Shown here piece after piece: positions 14,514-23,414 of a DNA stretch of 64,000 bases. The translations under genes and the position numbers were made by a program. How positions within the stretch are numbered: position 1 is the stretch's first letter; each line of letters opens with the position of its first letter. Source of the stretch: Clostridium kluyveri. GTDB lineage: Bacteria > Bacillota > Clostridia > Clostridiales > Clostridiaceae. The notes beneath the pieces were generated by a model, which worked only from the letters and a program-made list of their open reading frames with translations, was not told where the DNA came from and searched no databases. Location: assembly GCF_001902295.1 (NCBI RefSeq), contig NZ_CP018335.1:1-64000 (forward strand), read 5' to 3'.

Positions 14514-14590
14514 GGATCTTTAGCTCAGTTGGTTAGAGCAACCGGCTCATAACCGGTTGGTCCGGGGTTCGAGTCCCTGAAGGTCCACCA
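14514..14590 (+). tRNA. tRNA-Met (CAU), elongator type
   Basis: 77-nt cloverleaf with GGATCTT/AAGGTCC acceptor stem, anticodon CAT in the loop CTCATAA, GTTCGAGTC T-loop region and encoded CCA. G1-C72 is paired, so it is not the initiator. An isoleucine tRNA with modified CAU cannot be fully excluded. Confidence 0.93.
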
Positions 14591-14593
14591 TAT

Positions 14594-14669
14594 GGGGGTA
14601 TAGCTCAGCTGGGAGAGCATCTGCCTTGCACGCAGAGGGTCAAGAGTTCGAATCTCTTTATCTCCACCA
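14594..14669 (+). tRNA. tRNA-Ala (UGC)
   Basis: 76-nt cloverleaf beginning GGGGGTATAGCTCAG with anticodon TGC in the loop CTTGCAC and encoded CCA. The acceptor stem uses several G-U pairs. Three bases separate it from tRNA-Met, so both are part of the rRNA transcript. Confidence 0.97.
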
Positions 14670-14670
14670 A

Positions 14671-14706
14671 GAAAAGAACTACATAGTAGATGTAGTTCTT
14701 TTCTTT
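14671..14706 (+). terminator. Rho-independent terminator of the rRNA/tRNA operon
   Basis: GAACTACAT and ATGTAGTTC form a stem with flanking A and T tracts (AAAAG before, TTTTCTTT after). It sits directly after tRNA-Ala. Confidence 0.9.
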
Positions 14707-14844
14707 ATATCTTAATTTTTAATATATACTGTCTACTCTGCATTTGAAGGGAGATGAACACATATATTTTATAGAATAAAACAGTTTTATTGGGCTATTA
14801 CGTCTAAGGTTAATGAAAATGATATTAAATTTGTAACAAATATT

Positions 14845-15258
14845 TTGAATGTAAAAGAATTAGAATTATTTAACAAATTATCTATACAAGAACAGAAACA
14901 TTCTATAAAAGTGGCATATGATATAAAATTTTTTTGTAAAGAAAATAATGAAATTGATATGGATTTATTATTGAAAGCGGCACTTCTACATGACATAGGC
15001 AAGATATATAGAAAACTGAATTTGATAGATAAATCTATAATAGTATTATTGAATAGTATATCTAAAGGAAAAATAAAAAGTTTTTTTAAAAATGAAAAAA
15101 TAAATGTATATTATAATCATGGTAGAATTGGAAGAGAATTATTGGAAAGAATAAAATGTGATAAAAAATTACTTTATTTAGTAGAGCATCATCATAATTT
15201 TGAAATATACAATAATCTGGAATTAAATACACTTAGATTTTATGATAAAAAAAATTAA
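14845..15258 (+). CDS. HD-domain phosphohydrolase-like protein (start uncertain)
   Basis: Carries the HD signature AALLHDIGK and a later HHH cluster (VEHHHNF), consistent with a metal-binding HD-family fold; the substrate is unknown. The listed TTG start is only the first conventional start in the long frame. The frame is open back to 14758 and reads FYRIKQFYWAI upstream, which looks like real protein. The only well-placed ATG (14754, after AAGGGAG) is in another frame and ends after six codons, so a one-base deletion in the T run near 14767-14770 is likely. The gene may be intact in relatives and broken here. Confidence 0.7.
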   Translation: MNVKELELFNKLSIQEQKHSIKVAYDIKFFCKENNEIDMDLLLKAALLHDIGKIYRKLNLIDKSIIVLLNSISKGKIKSFFKNEKINVYYNHGRIGRELLERIKCDKKLLYLVEHHHNFEIYNNLELNTLRFYDKKN

Positions 15259-15413
15259 ATTATAGTAGATACACTTTGACCTTACTTGGGAATCGTTTGA
15301 TATAATTAAATAAATTGTTCATATATGGAAAAGTATTTAAGTTTTTATTATATAATGTTAGAATATAAGTAAGATCATTATTTATATTTTGGAGTATAGT
15401 ATTGGAGGTTATA

Positions 15414-15929
15414 ATGAATTCTAAAGAAAGAAGAATATATATTAGAGAAATTTTAGAGAAAAGTGATATGCCTCAAAAAGGTCATATTTTATCCGAAAAG
15501 TTAGGTGTTACCAGACAGATAATAGTTAAAGATATAGCTATTCTAAGAGCAGAAGGCACAGATATAATAGCAACTCCAGAGGGATATTTAATTCCAAAAT
15601 CCGAAAAAAATTTAGTAAAACAGGTAATAGCAGTTTCTCATAAAACCACTGAAATAGAGGATGAACTTAAAGCTATAGTTAAATTTGGCGGTAAAGTTCA
15701 AGATGTAATAGTGGAACATTCTATTTATGGAGAAATAAAAGCCATGCTTATGATAAAGACCTTATATGATATAGAAAATTTTATGAATAAGGTGAAAGAA
15801 CATAGGGCAGAACCGCTGCTTATATTAACAGGAGGAGTTCATTTACATACTATAGTGGCAGAAAATTATGATATACTTGAAAATATAAAAGGTGAATTAA
15901 AAAATAAAAATTATATAATCTATGATTAA
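15414..15929 (+). CDS. niaR: NAD biosynthesis repressor NiaR (HTH plus 3H domain)
   Basis: Nicotinate-responsive repressor of NAD synthesis and niacin uptake genes. The N-terminal winged helix spans about residues 1-60 (SEKLGVTRQIIVKDI), and the 3H ligand domain follows with histidines in SHKTTE, VEHSIYGE, EHRAEP and GGVHLHTI. Its 171 residues are typical. I prefer the ATG at 15414, spaced from GGAGG at 15404, over the TTG at 15402. Its targets are not in this window. Confidence 0.92.
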   Translation: MNSKERRIYIREILEKSDMPQKGHILSEKLGVTRQIIVKDIAILRAEGTDIIATPEGYLIPKSEKNLVKQVIAVSHKTTEIEDELKAIVKFGGKVQDVIVEHSIYGEIKAMLMIKTLYDIENFMNKVKEHRAEPLLILTGGVHLHTIVAENYDILENIKGELKNKNYIIYD

Positions 15930-15966
15930 ATTATATCGATTATATTTATAAAAAAGAGGTGATATT

Positions 15967-18681
15967 GTGAAGAGGAAAATGCTGTGGAGTAGTTTAATAG
16001 TAATTTTATTTGTATGTATTTTATTTTTGAATAAAATTGTAGATTTCATAATCAATGTAGAATGGTATAAAGAAGTGGGATATTTAACGGTTTATTTTAC
16101 AAAGCTTATAGCCATATGTAAACTTATGATACCTTTATTTATAATAATTTATATAAGTATAGTACTTTATTGGAGAAGTTTAAGGTTAAGTATTATAAAG
16201 TATAGAAGGGCTTTTGAAGTAAATAATAATAAAGTTAAAAATGAAAAAAGGATATTTATTATTGTAAATTTTATTGTGTCATTTTTATTTTCCTATGCAT
16301 TTGCAGCGACTTATTGGTATAGAATTTTACAATTTAATAATTCCGTTCCTTTTAATATTAAAGATCCAATTTTAAATTTAGATGTATCTTTTTATATATT
16401 TAAATTGCCACTTATACAATCCTTACATAGTATGATTTTAAGTCTAATAATTTTTTTAGGATTGATAACTCTAGTTACCTATTTTATATTAAGTGTCAAA
16501 GATAAGGTAATATGGAGAAATTTTAAAAAGGATTCCGGTAAAATAGATATTTTAAATAGTGGGATAACCAGGTTCGCTGGGAAACAGTTAGCAGTTTTAG
16601 CTGCACTTGTAATGATTTGTGTATCCATAGGATATATTTTAAAATGTATTGGACTTGTATATAGCCAAAAAGGTGTAACTTTTGGTGCAGGCTATACAGA
16701 TGCTCATGTAAGTTTATTATTATATAAGATAATAGCAGCAGCATCAATTATTTCAGCTGTAATTATATTTATAAGTATACTTGTAAGTAAAGTTAAACCT
16801 ATAATAGTATCCATAACTGTAATAGTAGCCTTAATTTTAATTAAAAGTTTGTCTTATACTGTAGTTCAAAATTTTATTGTAAAATCTAATCAAAAAACAT
16901 TAGAGCAACCTTATATAAAATATAATATTGATTATACTCGTAAAGCATTTAATATTGAAAATATTGATGCTAATCCTTTTCAAGTTAAAGATAATTTAAC
17001 TTCACAGGATATAGATAACAATATGGATACAATAAATAATATAAGGATAAATTCTTTTGAGCCTACTTTAGAATTTTACAATCAGGTTCAAATAATAAGA
17101 TATTATTATAAATTTAATAATATTGACGTGGATAGATATAATATAAATGGAAAATTCAATCAGATATTTATAGGTACTAGAGAAATAAATACTAAAGCTA
17201 TAGATCCTAATACCTGGCAAAATAGACATCTTATATATACCCATGGTTATGGCATAGTAATGAATAAAGTTAATTCTGTAACTTCAGAAGGACAACCTAA
17301 TTTTGTTATAAAAGATATGCCTCCTCAAAACTCTACAGATATAAAGCTTGATAATGCAAGAATATATTTTGGTGAAAAAACTGATGATTATGCTATAGTT
17401 GATACCAAGTTAAAGGAGTTTGATTATCCAAAAGGCAGTGAAAATGCAACTAATAATTATGATGGTAGTGCAGGAATAAAATTAGGATTTATTAATAGAA
17501 TATTGTTTGCAATAAATCAAAAAGATATAAACTTTCTTTTATCTCGTGACATATTAAAAGAAAGTAAAATATTAATAAATAGAAGTATAAAGGATAGAGT
17601 AAGTAAAATCGCACCATTTTTAAATTATGATTCGGATCCTTATATAGTTATGAGTGGCGGTAAACTTTATTGGATATTAGATGGATATACTGTTTCAGAT
17701 AGGTATCCTTTCGCACAACCACAAAATAATTTAAATTATATAAGAAATTCTGTGAAAGTTACTGTAGATGCTGAAAATGGAAATGTTAATTTCTATATAA
17801 TGGATAAGAGTGATCCTATAGTACAGAGCTATGCCAAGATATTTCCAGATTTATTTAAAGATATGAATAAATTATCACCGGATATAGTTCAACATTTTAA
17901 ATATCCAAAAGATTTATTTAATATTCAATGCAGTGTACTTGGGAAGTATCATGTAACAGATCCTGGGGTATTTTATAGTGGTGAAGATCTATGGGAAGTA
18001 GCTAAAAATCAAAAGCAAGTCAGTGGGGAAAAATATTCAATGGATTCTTCATATATGGTTATGAAACTTCCAAATGAGCAGAAAGAGGAAATGATATTAT
18101 TACAGTATTTTAACATGAGAGATAAAGATAATATGGTAGCATTGTTTGGCGTTAGAATGGATGGGGAAAATTACGGGAAGATGGTTCTCTATAAATTTCC
18201 TGCAGAAAAAACTGTATATAGTCCTTATTTATTTAAGCAAAAGCTAAATCAAGATACTACAATATCTAGTCAGTTATCTCTTTGGAATAAAGATGGTTCT
18301 GAAGTTCAATTTGGTGACACCATAATAGTTCCTATTAATCAATCTCTTGTTTATGTGGAGCCTATGTATTTAAGAGCTAGTGGAAAAGAAGGCATACCAG
18401 AGATGAAAAGAGTTATAGTATCTTATAGTGATAAAATGGTATTAGCTGAAAGTATAGATGATGCACTGCAGCAGATATTCAGTTATAAACAAGATTACAA
18501 TCAGGAAAATTCCAGTGAATCTCAAATAGAAACGCCTTCTTATGATATTAATGCAGAAAAGTTAAAAGAGGCGAAAAGTTTGTATGAGCAGGCATTGGAA
18601 GCTCAGAAAAATGGGGATTGGTCAAAGTATGGAGAAAATATTAAAAAACTTGGTGATATAATAGATTCGTTACAAAAATAA
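15967..18681 (+). CDS. UPF0182 family membrane protein
   Basis: 904-residue protein of the UPF0182 family (conserved, function unknown). The N-terminal third holds about seven hydrophobic segments, starting within residues 5-25; the remainder is a large soluble domain. The C-terminal 40 residues form a helical segment rich in Lys and Glu (NAEKLKEAKSLYEQALEAQK). The start is GTG preceded by AGAGGTGATATT. It stands alone between niaR and the GlpA-like gene. Confidence 0.93.
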   Translation: MKRKMLWSSLIVILFVCILFLNKIVDFIINVEWYKEVGYLTVYFTKLIAICKLMIPLFIIIYISIVLYWRSLRLSIIKYRRAFEVNNNKVKNEKRIFIIVNFIVSFLFSYAFAATYWYRILQFNNSVPFNIKDPILNLDVSFYIFKLPLIQSLHSMILSLIIFLGLITLVTYFILSVKDKVIWRNFKKDSGKIDILNSGITRFAGKQLAVLAALVMICVSIGYILKCIGLVYSQKGVTFGAGYTDAHVSLLLYKIIAAASIISAVIIFISILVSKVKPIIVSITVIVALILIKSLSYTVVQNFIVKSNQKTLEQPYIKYNIDYTRKAFNIENIDANPFQVKDNLTSQDIDNNMDTINNIRINSFEPTLEFYNQVQIIRYYYKFNNIDVDRYNINGKFNQIFIGTREINTKAIDPNTWQNRHLIYTHGYGIVMNKVNSVTSEGQPNFVIKDMPPQNSTDIKLDNARIYFGEKTDDYAIVDTKLKEFDYPKGSENATNNYDGSAGIKLGFINRILFAINQKDINFLLSRDILKESKILINRSIKDRVSKIAPFLNYDSDPYIVMSGGKLYWILDGYTVSDRYPFAQPQNNLNYIRNSVKVTVDAENGNVNFYIMDKSDPIVQSYAKIFPDLFKDMNKLSPDIVQHFKYPKDLFNIQCSVLGKYHVTDPGVFYSGEDLWEVAKNQKQVSGEKYSMDSSYMVMKLPNEQKEEMILLQYFNMRDKDNMVALFGVRMDGENYGKMVLYKFPAEKTVYSPYLFKQKLNQDTTISSQLSLWNKDGSEVQFGDTIIVPINQSLVYVEPMYLRASGKEGIPEMKRVIVSYSDKMVLAESIDDALQQIFSYKQDYNQENSSESQIETPSYDINAEKLKEAKSLYEQALEAQKNGDWSKYGENIKKLGDIIDSLQK

Positions 18682-18729
18682 AAGATGTAAAATTAAATAA
18701 TCTTGTTTTTGTTGAAGGGAAGATTTAAT

Positions 18730-20124
18730 ATGGATTATGATGTACTTATATTAGGCGGTGGAATAGTAGGATGTGCGGTTTCATATGAACTTTCGAAATA
18801 TAACTTAAATATAGCATTGATTGAGAAAGATTATGATATAGCAGATGACGTAGCTTTAATAGATTCTTCTATAGTTTACGATGGACTAGAATGTGAGGAT
18901 ACTCTATTATCAAAATTAGAACTCATGGGGAATAAAATTATGCCTGAACTTGCCTCCAAGTTTAATATATTCTTTAAAAAAAAGGGATATTTATTATTAG
19001 CAGACAGCAGAAAAAGTGAAGAAAAATTAGTTAAGATGTATGATACAGCGTTAAATAGGGGTATAGAAAATATATATTTACTCAATAATTCTAAAGATAT
19101 ATATAATTTAGAACCAAGTTTAAATAGAAATATAAGAAAGGCTATTTATTCTAAAAATACAGCAGTTATTTCACCATATGACTTAGCAATTTCATATGGT
19201 GAGATTGCTTTTGATAATGGTGTGAATTTTAAATTAGGAGAAGAAGTCTTAGATATAAAAAATATATCTAAGGGATTTAGAGTAATAACTAATAAGAATA
19301 AATTTACTTGTAATATGGTTGTAAATACTACTCCAAGAGAAAGTTATAGCATAGATAAGGAAAATAAATTTAATAAAAAAAAGAAGTATTTAAAATATTT
19401 TCTTTTGGAAGAAAACTCATCTAAAGCATATAAAAATATCATATCTGTTATTGGAGAAAATGATGAAAAAATATACACTATTCCTACTAAAGAAAATGGG
19501 ATATTAATAGTTTTAAAGAACAATAGAAAAATAAGTAATGAAGAGGGATTAAGGAAAATTAAATATTTTATAAAAAATGTATCAGAGAAGAATATAATAC
19601 CATTTTATGAATCTACATTTTATGATGATTTTTTAATTATAGATGATAGTCTAATTGATAAAGGCTATATTAGGATATTTGGAAAACATTATGGTCAAGT
19701 TACCATGACTCCGGCGATTACAAATATAGTATGTGAAACTATAGTTAGTAATTTGAACTGTGTTTTAAAAAAAGATTTTATAGATAAAAGAAGAGAAGTC
19801 TATAAATTTAGGGATCTCTTAAATATAGACAGACAAAATATAATAAATTTGGATAAAAAGTATGGGAAAATAATATGTTATTGCAAGAAAATTACAGAAG
19901 GTGAAATTATAGATTCCATAAGGAGACCTCTTGGAGCACGTACTATAGAGGGAATAAGGCGAAGGACAAATGCTACTTTTGGAAATTGTAAAGGATCTCA
20001 ATGCCTTTGTAAAGTTGCATCAATTTTGGCCAGAGAGATAAACAAAGATATGACAGATATACTTAAGGATTCTAAAGATTCTAATATCATATTGGGTAGA
20101 ATAAAAGAATTTGACGAGATGTGA
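18730..20124 (+). CDS. GlpA-like FAD-dependent oxidoreductase with C-terminal BFD [2Fe-2S] domain
   Basis: Resembles the large subunit of anaerobic glycerol-3-phosphate dehydrogenase: a Rossmann FAD-binding GGGIVGC at residues 9-15, then a DAO fold. The C-terminus is a BFD-like iron-sulfur domain with CYC near 382 and CKGSQCLC near 420. 464 residues from the ATG at 18730 (GAAGGGA upstream); an in-frame TTG at 18703 is less likely. It is translationally near the DUF1667 gene. The middle FAD/NAD oxidoreductase usually found between these two is missing, so the electron partner is unclear. Confidence 0.85.
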   Translation: MDYDVLILGGGIVGCAVSYELSKYNLNIALIEKDYDIADDVALIDSSIVYDGLECEDTLLSKLELMGNKIMPELASKFNIFFKKKGYLLLADSRKSEEKLVKMYDTALNRGIENIYLLNNSKDIYNLEPSLNRNIRKAIYSKNTAVISPYDLAISYGEIAFDNGVNFKLGEEVLDIKNISKGFRVITNKNKFTCNMVVNTTPRESYSIDKENKFNKKKKYLKYFLLEENSSKAYKNIISVIGENDEKIYTIPTKENGILIVLKNNRKISNEEGLRKIKYFIKNVSEKNIIPFYESTFYDDFLIIDDSLIDKGYIRIFGKHYGQVTMTPAITNIVCETIVSNLNCVLKKDFIDKRREVYKFRDLLNIDRQNIINLDKKYGKIICYCKKITEGEIIDSIRRPLGARTIEGIRRRTNATFGNCKGSQCLCKVASILAREINKDMTDILKDSKDSNIILGRIKEFDEM

Positions 20125-20141
20125 TCAGGAGGAATTATAAA

Positions 20142-20489
20142 TTGGTTAAAGAAGTAATTTGTAGTGAGTGCAATGAAAAGTTTGATATAAATGATGATTT
20201 AAAAATCAATAATCATTTATATAGTGAAAAGGACAATCTCACCAAATTAAATATTTATAGTGAATGTGGCATATTTACCACTATTGTTAGAATAAAGGGT
20301 TCAAATTATAATGTAGTACCAGTAAAGAGTTCCAGACCTTTAAATAAGAATTTATGGGTAGAATGTTCAAAGGTTTTAAGTAGGATACATGTTGGAGCAC
20401 CTATAAAAATGGGAGATATAATTTGTAAGAATATATTAAATACTGGAGTTGATATAATCTGCACTAAAAGTATTGATAAAAGAAAGTAA
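20142..20489 (+). CDS. DUF1667 protein (GlpA-operon partner)
   Basis: 115-residue DUF1667 protein with an N-terminal CSEC pair and further cysteines (YSECGIFT, ICTKS). Relatives lie downstream of GlpA-like dehydrogenases and are thought to assist them. I chose TTG at 20142 because AGGAGG lies at 20127-20132; a GTG at 20121 overlapping the previous stop is the alternative. Confidence 0.8.
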   Translation: MVKEVICSECNEKFDINDDLKINNHLYSEKDNLTKLNIYSECGIFTTIVRIKGSNYNVVPVKSSRPLNKNLWVECSKVLSRIHVGAPIKMGDIICKNILNTGVDIICTKSIDKRK

Positions 20490-20861
20490 TAAATTTTTAG
20501 TTTTTACTTTATTATTTTCTACATGTTGGTTATAATAAATGATGGATATGTAGTTATATATCAATATTAGACTAATTTTGTGTAATCTAAAAATAAAATT
20601 AACTGATAAATAGATTATTAGCTTTATATAATTATTTAGGGGAGTCAGTGTTTTGGTGTAAGTTGATATAATGATATTGTTAATTTGTCTTTGAAATATT
20701 AATAAATCATATTATATCGTCATAATCTTTGAGAATAATCATTAAGTGGTTATTGGGTAATTGGAGTGTCAACACGGAGTCTTTGGTCCTTGAGAGGTAT
20801 AAGGCTCCATTTGTTTTGAATAGAAAAATAGAAATTATGCATAAACTAAGGAGGATTAACT
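20490..20861 (+). promoter_or_regulatory. Structured leader upstream of serS
   Basis: 372 bp with no gene. GGAGTCTT (about 20778) pairs with AAGGCTCC (about 20805) and is followed by ATTTGTTTTG, a possible attenuator. TAATCTA and TAGATTA near 20583-20615 form a second stem. The canonical T-box core is not present, so it is not called a T-box. It may regulate serS, which is often leader-controlled in Firmicutes. Confidence 0.4.
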
Positions 20862-22142
20862 ATGTTAGATTTAAAAAGGATAAGAAATAATCCAGAAGAA
20901 ATAAAAAAACAACTTTTAAATAGGGGAGAAGATTTTGAACTGTCAATTATTGATGAAGTAGTATCTTTAGATGAAAAAAGAAGAAAAATTTTAGTTGAAG
21001 TAGAAGCTTTAAAAAATAAAAGAAATCAAGATTCTGGAGAAATAGCTAAAATAAAAAGATCTGGTGGAAATGCAGATACTTTAGTTGTAGAAATGAAACA
21101 AGTTTCAGATAATATAAAACAATACGATATTCAGCTATCAGAAATAAATGATAAAATAGAGTACATAATGCTTAGAATACCTAATATTCCAAATCCAGCA
21201 GTTCCAGAAGGAAAGCTAGATGAAGATAATGTAGAAATTAGACGATGGATGGAACCTACTAAATTTAAATTTCAACCTAAAGCTCACTGGGATATAGGTA
21301 CGAATCTTAATATACTTGACTTTGAAAGAGGAGGAAAAGTAGCAGGCTCTAGGTTTACTTTTTATAGGGGGTTAGGAGCAAGACTTGAAAGAGCTATTGT
21401 ATCTTATTATTTGGATTTTCATACTGAAAAACACGGATATGAAGAGATATTGCCACCTTATATGGTAAATAGAACCAGCATGATTGGTACAGGACAACTT
21501 CCAAAGTTTGAAGAAGATGCTTTTAGGGTAGCAAATAATGATTTTTTCTTAATTCCAACTGCAGAAGTGCCAGTAACTAATTTTTATAGAAATGAGGTAT
21601 TAAAAGGAGAAGATCTTCCAATAAAACATGTTGCATATAGTGCATGTTTTAGAGCTGAAGCAGGTTCAGCAGGAAGAGATACTAGAGGAATTATAAGACA
21701 GCATCAATTCAACAAGGTTGAACTTGTTAAATTTGCAAAGCCTGAACAATCTTATGATGAACTTGAGAAATTAACTAATGATGCGGAAGATGTACTTAAA
21801 GGATTAAAAATTCCCTATAGAGTAGTTAAGATATGTAAGGGGGATCTTGGATTTACAGCTGCCCTTAAGTATGATATAGAAGTTTGGATGCCAAGTTACA
21901 ATAGATATGTAGAAATATCAAGCTGTAGTAATTTTGAAGATTTTCAAGCAAGACGAGTTAATATTAAATACAAGGAAACTCCAAAAGACAAACCCAAATA
22001 TATTCATACATTAAATGGTTCTGGAGTAGCTATAGGGAGAACTGTAGCAGCTGTTTTAGAGAATTATCAACAGGATGATGGAAGTGTATTGATTCCTGAA
22101 GTATTAAAACCATATATGGGTGGAAGAGAAGTAATAAAATAG
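20862..22142 (+). CDS. serS: Serine-tRNA ligase
   Basis: Class II synthetase charging tRNA-Ser. The N-terminal 100 residues form the antiparallel coiled-coil arm that contacts the long variable arm. Motif 2 appears as FRAEAGSAGRDTRGIIRQHQF, and motif 3 ends with GSGVAIGRTVAAVLENYQ. 426 residues, standard. AAGGAGG precedes the ATG. Two tRNA-Ser genes lie 290 bp downstream. Confidence 0.98.
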   Translation: MLDLKRIRNNPEEIKKQLLNRGEDFELSIIDEVVSLDEKRRKILVEVEALKNKRNQDSGEIAKIKRSGGNADTLVVEMKQVSDNIKQYDIQLSEINDKIEYIMLRIPNIPNPAVPEGKLDEDNVEIRRWMEPTKFKFQPKAHWDIGTNLNILDFERGGKVAGSRFTFYRGLGARLERAIVSYYLDFHTEKHGYEEILPPYMVNRTSMIGTGQLPKFEEDAFRVANNDFFLIPTAEVPVTNFYRNEVLKGEDLPIKHVAYSACFRAEAGSAGRDTRGIIRQHQFNKVELVKFAKPEQSYDELEKLTNDAEDVLKGLKIPYRVVKICKGDLGFTAALKYDIEVWMPSYNRYVEISSCSNFEDFQARRVNIKYKETPKDKPKYIHTLNGSGVAIGRTVAAVLENYQQDDGSVLIPEVLKPYMGGREVIK

Positions 22143-22227
22143 TTTTCATAAAAATTGAATTTACCTAAGGGGTAGTTAGTTCACACACTAACTTCATCAA
22201 AATGGAGATAAGAAGTGTTACATACTA

Positions 22228-22276
22228 AGGTCCAGATGGAAAAGGCATTTGTTGTGAATAAATTTCATCTGGACCT
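22228..22276. repeat. Inverted repeat in the serS-tRNA-Ser spacer
   Basis: AGGTCCAGATG (22228-22238) and CATCTGGACCT (22266-22276) are a perfect 11-bp inverted pair with a 27-nt loop. No T tract follows, so it is not a standard terminator. Function unknown. Confidence 0.6.
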
Positions 22277-22292
22277 GAAAATGAAAATAGTT

Positions 22293-22320
22293 TGAGGGTA
22301 TAAAACTTTTCCTCATTTTT
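22293..22320 (+). terminator. Probable terminator after serS
   Basis: TGAGG (22293-22297) pairs with CCTCA (22311-22315), followed by TTTTT. The stem is short. It sits just before the tRNA-Ser promoter. Confidence 0.5.
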
Positions 22321-22333
22321 AATGGAAAGTCTA

Positions 22334-22362
22334 TTGACAGCTAAAAAACTTCATGTTATAGT
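22334..22362 (+). promoter_or_regulatory. Promoter of the tRNA-Ser pair
   Basis: TTGACA (22334-22339), 17-bp spacer and TATAGT (22357-22362), a near-consensus SigA promoter about 70 bp upstream of the first tRNA. Confidence 0.8.
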
Positions 22363-22432
22363 ATTTAAGGTGAACGAAAGAATATCATGCAGCATTAATC
22401 AATAGAGGTTATTATAACTTAAAGATAACTGT

Positions 22433-22523
22433 GGAAAGATGGTCGAGTTGGTTTAAGGCACCGGTCTTGAAAACCGGCGTACGGGTGACCGTACCAAGGG
22501 TTCGAATCCCTTTCTTTCCGCCA
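22433..22523 (+). tRNA. tRNA-Ser (UGA)
   Basis: 91-nt class II tRNA with a long variable arm (GTACGGGTGACCGTAC), anticodon TGA in CTTGAAA, GGTTCGAATC T-arm and encoded GCCA end. The serine identity fits both the anticodon and the variable arm. Confidence 0.97.
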
Positions 22524-22548
22524 CTAATATATTTAAATGGTAGGACAT

Positions 22549-22639
22549 GGAGAAATACTCAAGTGGCCGAAGAGGCGCCCCTGCTAAGGGCGTAGGTCGG
22601 GTGACCGGCGCGAGGGTTCAAATCCCTCTTTCTCCGCCA
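22549..22639 (+). tRNA. tRNA-Ser (GCU)
   Basis: 91-nt class II tRNA, anticodon GCT in CTGCTAA, long variable arm around GGTCGGGTGACCGGC, encoded GCCA end. It follows the UGA tRNA by 25 bp. Confidence 0.97.
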
Positions 22640-22755
22640 TGATATTTATTAAGATGTGTTAAGCTTCAAGAATAGCTTAAAATCAAGGATTTAGGAAATT
22701 TGAGTTTCAATAAGAGTTATTAAAATGCAATATAATTGTAGCAAAATAGAAGCAA

Positions 22756-23130
22756 TCAATCTAAGAAGTTATCCAGTAAGTTGGCAACTTCTTTTTTCTT
22801 TGTCTCAGATACATGTACATAAGTTTTTCTTGTGATGTTTATGTCTATATGACCTAATAAAGCCTGTATCACATTTTTTGTATTTTTCAGGACTTTCAAT
22901 TTTATTTTTTAAAAATTCTTTATGCATAGATTTTAATAAAGGAATTATTTTTCTAGAAATAGTACATATCTAACCTCATCATTTTTAGTTTCCGCAAGTA
23001 TTTTTTTATAGCCTATAACTTTATTATTCTCATATATGGCTTGTTTGCTATAAGTTTTATTGATATATATGGTATTATTTTTAAAATTAATTTTATGCCA
23101 TTCTTCACCTTCTCTTAATCCCCCCATGCA
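22756..23130 (-). pseudogene. Decayed tyrosine integrase near tRNA-Ser
   Basis: The reverse strand reads, in one frame, VIQALLGHIDINITRKTYVHV, the catalytic C-terminal LGH..TYxHV block of a phage integrase, up to a stop at 22756-22758. In another frame, further upstream, it reads GLREGEEWHKINFKNNTIY, the box I region (GLRxGE). Intervening sequence is scrambled and no start remains. It is a relic of an element that integrated near the tRNA-Ser genes. Confidence 0.75.
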
Positions 23131-23327
23131 CGGCGGTCGGATAAAGGCGTAGGTGTATAGAAAACGGTTGCACAATTTCGAAGCCGACTGATTTTCGCAT
23201 CTTTTTCAAGTTGTAAATTGTAAAAGTATACCTTGGCTGTCTATGAAAGAATTGCATTTCACATGTCAGTCCTTTATATTAGTATGGGAAATAGATTAAA
23301 GCCTATATTAATAAAACCTTAAGGTTT

Positions 23328-23339
23328 TCATAAGAAAAT
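23328..23339 (+). promoter_or_regulatory. VanR-like box upstream of the response regulator
   Basis: TCATAAGAAAAT differs at one position from the TCGTANGAAANT consensus reported for VanR. It lies about 75 bp upstream of the regulator start, next to the palindrome AACCTTAAGGTT. It suggests autoregulation. Confidence 0.5.
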
Positions 23340-23414
23340 TATTATGATATAAATTTTTGTTTTGCAGTATTATAATAATAATGAGTGCTTAATCAGGAAG
23401 AAGGGATAGAACTT

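Noticed and set aside
20490..20861. T-box riboswitch before serS
   Set aside because: The conserved AGGGTGGNACCGCG core and a serine specifier loop were not found, so it is listed only as an unclassified leader.
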